From Aliiruegeria lutimaris (GTDB lineage Bacteria > Pseudomonadota > Alphaproteobacteria > Rhodobacterales > Rhodobacteraceae), in the NCBI RefSeq assembly GCF_900099935.1, contig NZ_FNEK01000007.1:50237-114236 (forward strand): 64,000 nt of DNA, read 5' to 3'. The notes under the pieces were generated by a model. It was given only the letters and a program-made list of their open reading frames with translations. It searched no databases and had not been told where the DNA came from. The translations under genes and the position numbers were made by a program. The first letter of the stretch is position 1. The number at the start of each line of letters is the position of its first letter. Positions 18,285-26,971 of this stretch are shown in pieces.

Positions 18285-19319
18285 CTATTCGATCCAACCC
18301 TTGAGATTGTTCGTGATTACCTCGCTCAGCGCCGAGATATGGGCCGCGTCGTCGTTCAGGCAGGGAATATAGGTAAAGCTCTCGCCGCCCGCTTCCTCGA
18401 AGCTTTCCTTGATCTCCTCGTTGATCTCTTCCAGCGTCTCGATGCAATCGGCGGAGAAGGCCGGCGCGATCACCGCGATGCGCTTCTTCCCCTGCCGCGC
18501 AAGGTCGGCGACATGGTCGACCGTGTAGGGCCGCAGCCAGTCTTCCGGCCCGAACTGGCTCTGGAAAGTGGTGCAGATCTTTTCCGGGTCCATCCCTGTC
18601 CGCTCTTGCAGCAGCCGTGTCGTCTTCTGACACTGGCAGTGATACGGGTCGCCCTCCATCAGGTAGCGCTTCGGCACGCCGTGATAGGAACACACCAGCA
18701 TGTCCGGCGCTTCCTCCATCCCGGCAAAGCCGCGCTCCACCGATTGCGCCAGCGCGTCGATATAGGTGGGTTCGTCGAAATAGGGCGGTACGATCCGGGC
18801 CGTGGGTTGCCACTTCTCCTCCATGAGAACGCGGAAGAACTGGTCATTCGCCGTGGCAGAAGTGGCACCGGCATAGTGCGGGTAAAGCGGGAAAAACAGG
18901 ATCTTGCGGCAGCCTTGCTCGATCAGCGCCTTTACCCGCTCCTTGGTCGAGGGGTTGCCGTAGCGCATGCACAGATCCACCACGACCTTGTCGCCGTAGC
19001 GTACCTGCATTTCGGCGGCGATGGCTTCCTTCTGGGCCCGGCTGATTGTCATCATCGGACTCTCGTTCAACTCGTTGTTCCAGATCGAGCGATAGGCCTC
19101 GCCGGATGTGAACGGCCGCTTGGACAGGATGATGAGTTGCAACAGCGGCTGCCATTTCCATTTCGGGTAGTCGATTACCCGCTGGTCGCTCAGGAACTCG
19201 CTCAGGTAACGCCGCATCGACCAGTAATCGGTGGCGTCGGGCGTTCCGAGATTGGCCAGCAACACGCCGATCTTCTCTTCGGGGAAACTCGGGTGGTCAT
19301 CGGGGCGGGTCATGATCAT
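18285..19319 (-). CDS. hemH: Ferrochelatase
   Basis: The protein has 344 residues. 'GVLLANLGTPD' opens the domain, 'CSYHGVPKRY' contains the metal/porphyrin-site His, and 'TTFQSQFGPEDWLRPYT' is the family signature. It inserts iron into protoporphyrin IX, the last step of protoheme synthesis, at the inner face of the membrane. The ATG at 19319 is preceded by AGGA; a second ATG two codons in (19313) is possible. It is followed by a GC hairpin terminator and lies 55 bp from the methyltransferase gene on the same strand. Confidence 0.96.
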   Translation of the reverse strand: MIMTRPDDHPSFPEEKIGVLLANLGTPDATDYWSMRRYLSEFLSDQRVIDYPKWKWQPLLQLIILSKRPFTSGEAYRSIWNNELNESPMMTISRAQKEAIAAEMQVRYGDKVVVDLCMRYGNPSTKERVKALIEQGCRKILFFPLYPHYAGATSATANDQFFRVLMEEKWQPTARIVPPYFDEPTYIDALAQSVERGFAGMEEAPDMLVCSYHGVPKRYLMEGDPYHCQCQKTTRLLQERTGMDPEKICTTFQSQFGPEDWLRPYTVDHVADLARQGKKRIAVIAPAFSADCIETLEEINEEIKESFEEAGGESFTYIPCLNDDAAHISALSEVITNNLKGWIE

Positions 19320-19374
19320 CGGTCTGTCCTGGCTTTAAGTGGTCTGGGATCAAATAGAATCGCGGGGTGTTTCG

Positions 19375-20235
19375 TCAATCTTCGTCGGCAATTCGGCCCT
19401 GTCCGGCGGGATCGTTCAAGCCGATTTCTTTCGCGCCGAGCGCATCGGCCAGCCGCGTGGTGGCCGAGCCCGGGCGCAAGGGTTGTGGCTGCGAGGCATC
19501 TGGCGCCCATCCCGTCATCACGAGGATCTCGAAAGTGGCACGGATACGCCCGTCCTCTGTTCCGAACTGGCGGGCATACTCCTCGGCGGCCTTCAGGAAA
19601 AACTCGCGCGACACCGGCGCCTTGTGCCGGTTGGCCAGCGCATTCACCTCGCCCATCGCACGCAGATCGCGCATCAGGTGGAACATCGTCTCGTAGGTCA
19701 CGGTCAGCGGCAGGCTGTCGACCACGGGCAGGGCAAGGCCGGCACGCTGCAAGAGCCCGCCAAGGTCACGGATCTCGCCCATTGGCGCCACGCGTGGCGA
19801 CAGGCCACCCATCACCTCGGTCTCGGCCATGGCGAGGACCTGACGCAGCTCGGTGAGGGTCTCGCCGCCGAAACCGAAGCCAAGGAAAAATCCATCCGGG
19901 CGCAGCGCGTGGCGCGCCTGGGCAAGCTGGCCAACCGGATCGTCGGCCCAGTGCAGCGCCATGGCGTGGATTACCAGATCATGCGCGGCCACATCGAGCC
20001 CGAGGGTTTCCTCGTCGTGAACCTGCTTGGCATCCGGGCGCAATTCGGACCAGAGCGCGGGAAAACCCGAGATCACGGCGGTATCCGTAAACGTCTTGTT
20101 AACCAGTTGCAGTCTTTCCTCCACCTCGTCCGCCATCATCCGATGGAGGAAGTCCGCCATGCCGCCTTGGGTGGCACGCGCGCGGGAACGGGCGCGGCTG
20201 AGGGCGGCGCGATCGGTCAATCGAGGGGTCGTCAT
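19375..20235 (-). CDS. SAM-dependent methyltransferase, NDUFAF5/BioC-like
   Basis: The protein has 286 residues. N-terminal 'FDRAAL'-like sequence (here LTDRAALSRARSRA) and 'DEVEERLQLVNKTF' match the alphaproteobacterial relatives of mitochondrial NDUFAF5 (C20orf7), which hydroxylates a complex I arginine despite its methyltransferase fold. 'HDLVIHAMALHWADDPVGQ' is the motif IV region. The usual Gly-rich motif I is poorly conserved (around 'FPALWSELRPDAKQVHD'), also a trait of this subgroup. Its start codon overlaps that of divergent comF on a shared CATG, so its promoter must lie within comF coding sequence. Confidence 0.75.
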   Translation of the reverse strand: MTTPRLTDRAALSRARSRARATQGGMADFLHRMMADEVEERLQLVNKTFTDTAVISGFPALWSELRPDAKQVHDEETLGLDVAAHDLVIHAMALHWADDPVGQLAQARHALRPDGFFLGFGFGGETLTELRQVLAMAETEVMGGLSPRVAPMGEIRDLGGLLQRAGLALPVVDSLPLTVTYETMFHLMRDLRAMGEVNALANRHKAPVSREFFLKAAEEYARQFGTEDGRIRATFEILVMTGWAPDASQPQPLRPGSATTRLADALGAKEIGLNDPAGQGRIADED

Positions 20236-20980
20236 GCTGGGAAATGCTGCCTTGCGTTCCGGGGTTCGGGCGATGATGCATGTTGTTTACCCTCCCCATT
20301 GCCTGACCTGCAACGCGATCGTCGGCACCGATGACGGTCTTTGCGCCGCTTGCTGGGGGCAGACGCCGTTTCTCACCGGGCTGCGGTGCGATCTTTGCGG
20401 GGTGCCGCTGCCGGGCGACGACCCGACCGAGATCGCCTGTTGCGACGATTGCCTGCGGATCGCCCGGCCCTGGAGCAAGGGGCGCGCCGTGCTCGCTTAT
20501 CGGGACAATGGCCGCAGGCTCGTGCTGGCCTTCAAGCATGGCGACCGGACGGAACTGGCCCGCGCGACCGGTGCCTGGATGGCAATCGCCGCGCGCGACA
20601 TCCGCCTGCCCGGCCAGATCGTGGTGCCGACGCCGCTGCATTGGCGGCGCCTCTTCAAACGCCGCTACAACCAGGCCGCGCTGCTCGGGGCGCGGCTGGC
20701 GAGGGAGCTGGAACTGGAGCATTGTCCGGACCTGCTGAAACGGCATCGCTTCACCGGCTCCCAGGAAGGCAAGGGCGGGGACGCCCGTTTTGCCAACCTG
20801 GTCGATTCGATTTCTGTGAATCCACGTCAGCGAGCGCGGATCACGGATCGGCCCGTCCTGCTCGTGGACGATGTTCTGACCTCCGGCGCGACACCCGCGG
20901 CCTGCGCCGAGGCTTGTTATGCTGCAGGTGCATCAGATGTTCGTGTCGTGGCTCTGGCGCGGGTGGTAAAGGAGGGGTAA
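20234..20980 (+). CDS. ComF-family phosphoribosyltransferase-like protein
   Basis: The protein has 248 residues. Two Cys pairs near the N-terminus ('CLTC', 'CAAC') and another set ('CDLC', 'CCDDC') form the double zinc-finger of ComF. The C-terminal phosphoribosyltransferase domain ends with the PRPP loop 'VLLVDDVLTSGAT'. ComF proteins are linked to DNA uptake in competent bacteria and are widespread beyond them. The ATG at 20234 has GAGGGG upstream and overlaps the start codon of the divergent methyltransferase by two bases. A later ATG at 20273 is possible but leaves a poorer ribosome site. Confidence 0.85.
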   Translation: MLGNAALRSGVRAMMHVVYPPHCLTCNAIVGTDDGLCAACWGQTPFLTGLRCDLCGVPLPGDDPTEIACCDDCLRIARPWSKGRAVLAYRDNGRRLVLAFKHGDRTELARATGAWMAIAARDIRLPGQIVVPTPLHWRRLFKRRYNQAALLGARLARELELEHCPDLLKRHRFTGSQEGKGGDARFANLVDSISVNPRQRARITDRPVLLVDDVLTSGATPAACAEACYAAGASDVRVVALARVVKEG

Positions 20981-21015
20981 GGTCTCCTCTGGATTAGCCG
21001 GAGCCTTGAGGACTG

Positions 21016-21279
21016 ATGCAGCCTGTCGAAATCTACACCACGCCTTTTTGCGGTTACTGCCACGCGGCAAAGCGACTTCTGAAACAGAAGGGTATCTCCT
21101 TTTCCGAGGTGGACCTTTCCCGAGCACCAGAACGCCGGCAGGAGATGCTGAGCCGCTCGAATGGCGGTTATACCGTGCCGCAGATCTTCATCGGCGGGAC
21201 CCATGTTGGCGGATGTGACGAACTTTATGGCCTGGAGCACGCGGGCAAGCTCGATCCGCTTCTGGGCGTCGAGGCCTAA
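21016..21279 (+). CDS. grxC: Glutaredoxin 3
   Basis: The protein has 87 residues. The redox motif is CGYC (Cys12, Cys15) in 'TTPFCGYCHAAKRLL'; 'YTVPQIFIGG' contains the cis-Pro, and 'GGCDEL' is the glutathione-binding end. It is a dithiol cytoplasmic glutaredoxin. It follows comF by 35 bp and precedes the nitrilase by 9 bp, so it is probably co-transcribed with both. Confidence 0.94.
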   Translation: MQPVEIYTTPFCGYCHAAKRLLKQKGISFSEVDLSRAPERRQEMLSRSNGGYTVPQIFIGGTHVGGCDELYGLEHAGKLDPLLGVEA

Positions 21280-21288
21280 GACGGGGTC

Positions 21289-22122
21289 ATGCGCGCAGGA
21301 CTTTTGCAACTCAACGTCTCCGATGACCCGGCCGCCAATCTCACCGAGACATTGGCGCGGGTAGAGGAGGCTGTGGGTGCGGGTGCCGAATTCGTGCTGA
21401 CACCGGAAGTGACCAATTGCCTCTCGGGAAGTGCGACGCGGCAGCGCGAAGTCCTGCAAGGGCAAGCGGAGGACATTACTCTCGCCGCTCTGCGTGAGGC
21501 GGCGACGCGACACGGGATCTGGTTGCTGATAGGGTCGCTGGCGCTCAAGACCGACGATCCGGATGGGCGTTTTGCTAACCGGTCCTTCCTGATCGACCCC
21601 GAGGGAGCGATCGTCGCCCGTTACGACAAGATCCACATGTTCGACGTGACGGTGTCGGAAACCGAGACCTATCGGGAATCGGCTGGCTACCGTCCGGGGA
21701 CCGAGGCGGTGCTCGCAGAGACCCCTTTCGGCAAGCTTGGCCTCACGATCTGCTACGATATTCGCTTTCCGCATCTCTACCGGCGGCTTGCGCAAGCCGG
21801 TGCCGGAATCCTGACCATCCCGGCCGCCTTCTCGCCCGTCACTGGCGCGGCGCATTGGGAACTGCTCCTGCGCGCCCGCGCCATCGAGACTGGCGCCTTC
21901 GTTCTGGCGCCCGCGCAATGCGGGGTGCATCCGACCAGCCGGGGCAAGCAGCGGCGCACCCATGGTCATTCCATGGTGGTAGCGCCTTGGGGCGAGGTGC
22001 TGGCGGATGCCGGCGAGGACCCCACTGTCATGTTGGTGGATATCGACATGGCCGAGGTGACCCGCGCCCGTTCCCGCGTGCCTTCGCTCACGCATGACCG
22101 ACCCTTCGGAGGGCCGGAATGA
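21289..22122 (+). CDS. Carbon-nitrogen hydrolase (nitrilase superfamily, Nit-type)
   Basis: The protein has 277 residues with the Glu-Lys-Cys catalytic triad visible: Glu in 'VLTPEVTN', Lys in 'YDKIHMFDV' and Cys in 'LTICYDIRFP'. The sequence resembles Nit1/NitFhit-branch omega-amidases or deaminated-glutathione amidases, which would fit its place next to grxC. The exact substrate is inferred only. Its stop overlaps the MarR gene start by 4 bp. Confidence 0.88.
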   Translation: MRAGLLQLNVSDDPAANLTETLARVEEAVGAGAEFVLTPEVTNCLSGSATRQREVLQGQAEDITLAALREAATRHGIWLLIGSLALKTDDPDGRFANRSFLIDPEGAIVARYDKIHMFDVTVSETETYRESAGYRPGTEAVLAETPFGKLGLTICYDIRFPHLYRRLAQAGAGILTIPAAFSPVTGAAHWELLLRARAIETGAFVLAPAQCGVHPTSRGKQRRTHGHSMVVAPWGEVLADAGEDPTVMLVDIDMAEVTRARSRVPSLTHDRPFGGPE

Positions 22123-22559
22123 GCCAGCAGACCGATAGCCTCGCCGTGGCGCTGTTTTCCGAGATCTTCACGATCGACCAGCTTGCCCATAACCGCCTGT
22201 CAAAGGCGCTGCCCAAGGGGATGGAGCTGAGCCAGTTCTCCGTGCTCAACCACCTCGCGCGCGTGGGCGAGGAGCGCACGCCCGCGCAGCTCGCGCAAGC
22301 CTTCCACCTGACGCGCGGTGCGATGAGCAACACGCTGTCCAAGCTCGAATGGGCGGGCCATATCCACGTGCGGCCCGACTGGAACGACGCGCGGCGCAAA
22401 TTCATTTCGATCAACCCGTCCGGGAGGGCGGCGCGGGAAGCGGCGATTGCCGCGGTCTCGCCGATCATCGCCGAGGTTGTCGAGGAGATCGGCACGGATC
22501 GCGTTCGGCTGGCGCTGCCGGTGCTGAGGGAATTGCGCGAGAAGCTTGGCGCGGGCTGA
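22119..22559 (+). CDS. MarR-family transcriptional regulator
   Basis: The protein has 146 residues. The winged-helix core is visible in 'LSQFSVLNHLARVGEERTP' and 'QLAQAFHLTRGAMSNTLSKL', with the wing in 'RPDWNDARRKFISINP'. MarR dimers bind palindromic operators and respond to small molecules. The gene overlaps the nitrilase stop by 4 bp and precedes thpR by 3 bp, so it may control its own operon. No operator could be identified. Confidence 0.9.
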   Translation: MSQQTDSLAVALFSEIFTIDQLAHNRLSKALPKGMELSQFSVLNHLARVGEERTPAQLAQAFHLTRGAMSNTLSKLEWAGHIHVRPDWNDARRKFISINPSGRAAREAAIAAVSPIIAEVVEEIGTDRVRLALPVLRELREKLGAG

Positions 22560-22562
22560 ACC

Positions 22563-23111
22563 ATGCGTTGTTTCCTGGCCATTTCGCTGCCCGACCCGGT
22601 TCTGGACCGGCTGGAAATGCTCGCGGCCCGGTTGCCGGTTGGACGGGTGCCACCGCGCGAGAACCTGCACCTGACCCTCGTCTTTTTGGGCGATGTGGCG
22701 GAGATGCAGGCACGGGATCTGCATTTGGCCCTAAGCGAAATCACCCATCCAGCAGTTGAGATCAGTTTTGCCGGGCTGGATCTTTTCGGCGGCGCGAAAC
22801 CGGAGATCCTGCACGCCGCCGTGCGCCCCGAACCGGGGATCGTGCATCTTCACGACAAGGTTCAGCAGGCCGCCCGCCGGTCCGGGCTGGAGCTGAAACG
22901 CACCCGCTTTCGCCCGCATGTGACACTTGCCCGCTTCAACCGCGCCCCGTCGGGGGAAGCCGCGGACCGGTTGGCGGATTTCCTTCAGGCCAACGCACTG
23001 GCGGATATCCCCGGCTTTCTGGCGGAGAGTTTTTCGCTCTATCGGTCGGAGCTTGGACACGGCCCCGCGCGCCATAGCGAGCTGGCCTGTTATGAGCTAG
23101 GGATTGCCTAG
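22563..23111 (+). CDS. thpR: RNA 2',3'-cyclic phosphodiesterase
   Basis: The protein has 182 residues with the two HxTx catalytic motifs of the 2H phosphoesterase superfamily: 'LHLTLVFLG' and 'PHVTLARF'. N-terminal 'MRCFLAISLPDPV' is typical of LigT/ThpR. It opens 2',3'-cyclic phosphates on RNA ends; family members also show 2'-5' ligase activity in vitro. It ends the comF-grxC-nitrilase-marR-thpR run and converges on ubiG with a 6-bp gap. Confidence 0.92.
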   Translation: MRCFLAISLPDPVLDRLEMLAARLPVGRVPPRENLHLTLVFLGDVAEMQARDLHLALSEITHPAVEISFAGLDLFGGAKPEILHAAVRPEPGIVHLHDKVQQAARRSGLELKRTRFRPHVTLARFNRAPSGEAADRLADFLQANALADIPGFLAESFSLYRSELGHGPARHSELACYELGIA

Positions 23112-23117
23112 GCGCCC

Positions 23118-23864
23118 TTACGCCGGGCGGGTGCTGGCGGTGACGTAGTTCACCGAGAGGTCGCTGGCGGAGAGCGACCAGCTCCACAAGATCGGGTTGA
23201 AGACGAACCCAGTCGCGTCCTCGTGCCGGAGCCCGGCCTTTTCCAGCAATTCCTTCAGCTCGTCGGGCGTGATGAACTTGTTCCATTCATGCGTGCCCTT
23301 GGGCAGCCAGCGCATCACCCATTCCGCGCCGACAATCGCCATCGCGAAGCTCTTGGGGTTGCGGTTGATCGTCGAGCAAATCATCAGCCCGCCGGGTTTG
23401 AGCAGGTCATGGCAGGCGGTCAGGTAGGCCAGCGGGTCCGACACGTGTTCGACCACTTCCATGTTCAGCAGCACGTCGAACTTCTCGCCCGCCGCGGCCA
23501 TCTCCTCGGCGGTGATGCAGCGGTAGTCGATGTCCAGCCCGGATTGCTCGGCATGGATCTGCGCCACCGGGATGTTCCGCGCGGCCGCATCCGCGCCGAC
23601 AACCGTCGCCCCCAGCCGCGCCATCGGTTCCGACAGCAAGCCGCCGCCGCAGCCGATATCGAGCAGGCGCAGCCCCTCGAACGGCTTCGGCGCGGTCAGG
23701 TCACGGTCGAACTCGGCGGCGATCTGACGGGTGATGTAGTCGAGCCGTGTCGGGTTCAGCATGTGCAGCGGCTTGAACTTGCCCGTCGGATCCCACCATT
23801 CGGCGGCCATCGCTTCGAACTTGGCCACTTCGGCCGGATCGACGGTGGTCTGGGACATGTTCAT
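23118..23864 (-). CDS. ubiG: Ubiquinone biosynthesis O-methyltransferase
   Basis: The protein has 248 residues. '[20 protein letters not shown]' is the UbiG/Coq3 signature, '[19 protein letters not shown]' binds SAM, and '[14 protein letters not shown]' belongs to the C-terminal specificity region. It performs both O-methylations of the ubiquinone ring at the inner membrane surface. The ATG at 23864 has AAGGAG 8 nt upstream. The gene is divergent from pip with 69 bp between. Confidence 0.96.
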   Translation of the reverse strand: MNMSQTTVDPAEVAKFEAMAAEWWDPTGKFKPLHMLNPTRLDYITRQIAAEFDRDLTAPKPFEGLRLLDIGCGGGLLSEPMARLGATVVGADAAARNIPVAQIHAEQSGLDIDYRCITAEEMAAAGEKFDVLLNMEVVEHVSDPLAYLTACHDLLKPGGLMICSTINRNPKSFAMAIVGAEWVMRWLPKGTHEWNKFITPDELKELLEKAGLRHEDATGFVFNPILWSWSLSASDLSVNYVTASTRPA

Positions 23865-23933
23865 GCTGCGGCTCCTTGTTCGGGGCGGTCGTTCGGCGTG
23901 GCGCCGGCTTTCCGACCGCTATATAGCTCGGTT

Positions 23934-24923
23934 ATGGACAAGGTCGCGGGACACAAAAGCGCACTGCACTACCTCTATCCGTCGGTTGAGCCCTTCGACC
24001 GGTGTCTGCTGGATGTTGGCGACGGCCACAAGGTCTATATGGAGCAATGCGGTGCACCGGACGGAATTCCGGTGGTTGTGCTGCACGGTGGTCCGGGTGG
24101 CGGTTGCAGTCCGGCAATGCGCCGCTATTTCGATCCTGAAAAATACCGCATCATCCTGTTCGATCAGCGCGGCTGCGGAATGTCGCGGCCCCATGCGAGC
24201 GTCGAGAACAACACAACCTGGCACCTCGTGCGCGATATCGAGACGATTCGCGAACATATCGACGTGGAACGCTGGGTCGTGTTCGGGGGAAGCTGGGGCG
24301 CGACGCTGGGCCTGCTTTATGCACAGGCGCATCCGGACCGGGTGGCCTATCTTGTGCTGCGCGGCGTGTTCCTGATGATGCAGCGGGAGCTGGACTGGTT
24401 TTATGGTGGCGGTGCGGGGCAGTTTCACCCTGAGGAATGGCAGAGCTTCACCAATATCATTCCACCCGAGGAACGCTCCGACCTGATCGGCGCCTACGAA
24501 AAGCGCCTCTTCGGCGAGGATCAGACCGCGCAGACCTATTTTGCGCGTGCCTGGTGCCGGTGGGAGAATGCGTTGGCCACGATCAGGAGCGACGGCGCGC
24601 ATTCGGACGCGCCGGGGCATTACGCCCGCGCTTTCGCCCGGCTGGAGAACCACTATTTCCGCCACAAGGGCTGGCTTGAGCGCGACGCGCAGATCCTTGA
24701 AGACATGCCGCTGATCTCGAAGATCCCGGGAATCGTCATCCAGGGCCGGCAGGACATGATCTGCCCGCCCCGCTCGGCCTGGGAAATCACCGAACGCTGG
24801 TCGCGCGGAGAATTGCGGATGGTCGGGATGGCCGGTCACGCGCTGAGCGAGCCGGGGATTACCGCCGAGCTGGTGCGCGCCACCAAGGCGCTCCCGCGCA
24901 TGGCGGCGCAGTTGGGGCTTTAG
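23934..24923 (+). CDS. pip: Proline iminopeptidase (alpha/beta hydrolase, S33)
   Basis: The protein has 329 residues. 'VVVLHGGPGGGCSP' is the oxyanion-hole region, 'GGSWGATLGL' carries the nucleophile Ser, 'QGRQDMICPP' the Asp and 'GMAGHALSE' the His. It releases N-terminal proline from peptides in the cytoplasm. Two points support the start at 23934: the length equals that of the family, and the open frame before it runs antisense through ubiG. The ribosome site is weak. It converges on the antiporter gene. Confidence 0.93.
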   Translation: MDKVAGHKSALHYLYPSVEPFDRCLLDVGDGHKVYMEQCGAPDGIPVVVLHGGPGGGCSPAMRRYFDPEKYRIILFDQRGCGMSRPHASVENNTTWHLVRDIETIREHIDVERWVVFGGSWGATLGLLYAQAHPDRVAYLVLRGVFLMMQRELDWFYGGGAGQFHPEEWQSFTNIIPPEERSDLIGAYEKRLFGEDQTAQTYFARAWCRWENALATIRSDGAHSDAPGHYARAFARLENHYFRHKGWLERDAQILEDMPLISKIPGIVIQGRQDMICPPRSAWEITERWSRGELRMVGMAGHALSEPGITAELVRATKALPRMAAQLGL

Positions 24924-24931
24924 AAAGCCTC

Positions 24932-26137
24932 TCAGCTGTCCTTGTCGGCTGAGTCCAGCCGGAAGATCTGTACAGCGTACTTGGCCGACAATCCGTGCAG
25001 GAAGGCTGAGATCAGTACCGCGGCGATCGCAGTGACGAGGATCGGATTGCTCCTTTGCAGATGCTCGAAATCCATGATCACGAAAACGGCGAAAAGCGCG
25101 GTGGCCAGGCCGCGCGGGCCGAACCAGCCATAGAACAGGCGCTCGTTCGGCGTGGTGTCGGTTCCCACCAGCGACAGCCAGATTACTACGGGGCGAACGA
25201 CAAATAGCGAGACCGCGATCACGGCAATGCCCGCGAGGGTGATGTTCTCCAACGCGACCGGCGCGAACAGCGCGCCGATGAAGAAGAAGCTCAGGATGGC
25301 GAGGAACTGCCCGTCGCCCTCGATGAACTCCCTTGCATGCGAGACCGTTCCCTTGGCCATGTTCGCATAGGCGATGCCCGAGACGAAAACCGCGACGAAG
25401 GAATTGCCGCCCGCGTGCTCGGCGGCGAAATAGATCACGCCCACGAGGGCCAGCACGGCGACCTTGGTCAGCCCATGATCGATAAGATTGCGCTCTACGG
25501 AGAAATTCCGCAGCAACCCGGCCGCGGCCCCGCCCAGAATACCGACAAGCGCGCCGAGTCCGATCTGCACGGCAACCAGCCGCAGCAGCGAACCGTCGCC
25601 AAGCTCGGGGTCATTCGCGCTGACGGCGAGGCCGGCAAAGAAGATCACGAAGGGCAGGGCGAGCCCGTCGTTCAGCCCGCTTTCGGCGTTCAACGTGTCT
25701 CGGATGATCTCGGGGATTCGTTCGTTGGACTGGATGGACTGTCCAAGTGCGGCGTCGGTCGGCGCGAGCAGCGCGGCCAGCAGGAAAATTTCCCAAAGCG
25801 GCCAACCGGGCAGGAGCAACCAGTTCGCCAATGCGCCGAGACCAATGGCGATCGGGAGCCCGATGAGCAACATGCGCCCGGCGCGTTGCCCGATCCGCTC
25901 CACCGCGTTCCGATCGAGCAAGGTGGCGTCTGCAAAGAGCAGCAGCGCCAGCGTCATCTCCGCCAAGTTGTGAAAAATAGTGGCGGAATCATGGGTGAGA
26001 TGCATACCGCTCATTCCGAAAACCACACCTAAGCTCAGGAAAATCATCGGCATCGTGATGCCGCGCCGGCTGATCGCTGCGGAGAAATAACAATAGAGCA
26101 GAATAACGACCGCAATGCCGAGAACTTGGAAATGCAT
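24932..26137 (-). CDS. CPA1-type cation/proton antiporter
   Basis: The protein has 401 residues and about twelve hydrophobic segments. The transport core has '[11 protein letters not shown]' and '[18 protein letters not shown]', whose Asp residues match the ND/DD ion-binding site of the NhaP branch of the CPA1 family. It probably exchanges Na+ or K+ for protons across the inner membrane. The start at 26137 has GGGGAG 7-8 nt upstream; the open frame continues to 26587 but would run antisense into the rimP leader and rimP. Its 5' region overlaps, on the opposite strand, the region from which the rimP leader is transcribed. Confidence 0.88.
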   Translation of the reverse strand: MHFQVLGIAVVILLYCYFSAAISRRGITMPMIFLSLGVVFGMSGMHLTHDSATIFHNLAEMTLALLLFADATLLDRNAVERIGQRAGRMLLIGLPIAIGLGALANWLLLPGWPLWEIFLLAALLAPTDAALGQSIQSNERIPEIIRDTLNAESGLNDGLALPFVIFFAGLAVSANDPELGDGSLLRLVAVQIGLGALVGILGGAAAGLLRNFSVERNLIDHGLTKVAVLALVGVIYFAAEHAGGNSFVAVFVSGIAYANMAKGTVSHAREFIEGDGQFLAILSFFFIGALFAPVALENITLAGIAVIAVSLFVVRPVVIWLSLVGTDTTPNERLFYGWFGPRGLATALFAVFVIMDFEHLQRSNPILVTAIAAVLISAFLHGLSAKYAVQIFRLDSADKDS

Positions 26138-26166
26138 GGAAAACTCCCCAGATGCTGGAAGCTTAG

Positions 26167-26265
26167 GGGTGTATGCGTGCTTGTGGCAATGCGCTGCTTC
26201 GGTCTGCCGGGGGCAGGAGTTTTCCGTCCCCCCTTGCCAGAAGGGGCCGAAGCACGTATATGCCC
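26167..26265 (+). ncRNA. Candidate structured leader RNA of the rimP-nusA-infB operon
   Basis: Bases 26167-26182 pair with 26250-26265 in an unbroken 16-bp helix that uses three G-U pairs as plus-strand RNA. On the minus strand those would be C-A mismatches, so the RNA is read in the rimP direction. Inside are GGCAA/TTGCC (26185-26189 with 26234-26238) and a GGGGG/CCCCC arm near 26209-26233. TGCTTCGG (26195-26202) is a perfect 8-base complement of CCGAAGCA (26247-26254), which overlaps the outer helix, so two exclusive folds exist. It is followed by an intrinsic terminator directly before rimP. I do not match it to any known RNA family. A role as a regulatory leader is inferred. Confidence 0.55.
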
Positions 26266-26316
26266 GTTCAACAGCGGCGCGTCGGTGCTCAACCGAGGTT
26301 CCACCGGGAAGTATCG

Positions 26317-26339
26317 ACGGGCCGCGCGCCCGTTTTTTT
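26317..26339 (+). terminator. Attenuator-like intrinsic terminator before rimP
   Basis: ACGGGC / GCCCGT with a 5-nt loop is followed by an uninterrupted run of T, ending 15 bp before the rimP ATG. Placed inside the operon leader, it can only stop transcripts heading into rimP. GGCGCG at 26276-26281 can pair with CGCGCC at 26325-26330 and could act as an antiterminator. Confidence 0.75.
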
Positions 26340-26354
26340 GTGTCCGGACAGAAT

Positions 26355-26954
26355 ATGACCGACCTTATCGCCAAGACGAACATCGACCAGCGACTGGCAG
26401 AGATCCTGACCCCCGTCATCGAGGGGATGGGATTCGAGCTGGTGCGCATCCGGCTTATGTCCGGCAATACACCGACCCTGCAGATCATGGCCGAGAAGCC
26501 GGAAGGCGGTATCGAGGTCGACGACTGCGCCGAGATTTCTACAGCCGTCTCCGCGGTGATGGATGTCGAGGATCCGATCGAGGACAATTACACGCTGGAG
26601 GTTTCCTCGCCCGGCATCGACCGGCCGCTGACCCGGCTGAAAGATTTCGAGACCTGGGCCGGCTATGTCGCCAAGCTGGAAACCGAGGAGCTGATCGACG
26701 GCCGTCGTCGCTTCAAGGGTACGCTCAAGGGTGTCGAAGGCAACGAGGTGCTGATCGAGATCGAGCACGAAGGCGCGCCGGTGATCATCGGCTTGCAATT
26801 CGACTGGCTCTCCGAAGGCAAGCTGGTGCTGACCGACGAGCTGATCCGCGAGATGCTCAACCAGCGCAAACATGCGGGCGAGATCGACGAAGCCCAGTTC
26901 GACGAAGTGCAGACATTCATGGCGTCCGAGGACGACGCCAAAGAGAACTCGTAA
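26355..26954 (+). CDS. rimP: Ribosome maturation factor RimP
   Basis: The protein has 199 residues. '[15 protein letters not shown]', '[15 protein letters not shown]' and '[14 protein letters not shown]' are conserved RimP segments, followed by the SH3-like C-terminal domain. It helps 30S subunit maturation. The start is at 26355, 15 bp after a terminator hairpin. It is the first gene of the rimP-nusA-ylxR-infB operon, 17 bp before nusA. The C-terminus has a short acidic extension. Confidence 0.94.
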   Translation: MTDLIAKTNIDQRLAEILTPVIEGMGFELVRIRLMSGNTPTLQIMAEKPEGGIEVDDCAEISTAVSAVMDVEDPIEDNYTLEVSSPGIDRPLTRLKDFETWAGYVAKLETEELIDGRRRFKGTLKGVEGNEVLIEIEHEGAPVIIGLQFDWLSEGKLVLTDELIREMLNQRKHAGEIDEAQFDEVQTFMASEDDAKENS

Positions 26955-26971
26955 AAGAGGAACAACAAGAG

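Noticed and set aside
26167..26265. 6S RNA or signal-recognition-particle RNA
   Set aside because: The conserved SRP loop sequence (the GGAAGG/GCAGC region) and the 6S central bubble pattern are absent, and the element is joined to an operon leader with its own terminator.
26138..26316. Riboswitch (for example a sodium or lithium type) on the minus strand for the antiporter
   Set aside because: The long helix has three pairs that are G-U on the plus strand but C-A on the minus strand, so the RNA is read toward rimP. I could not match any riboswitch core on the antiporter side.
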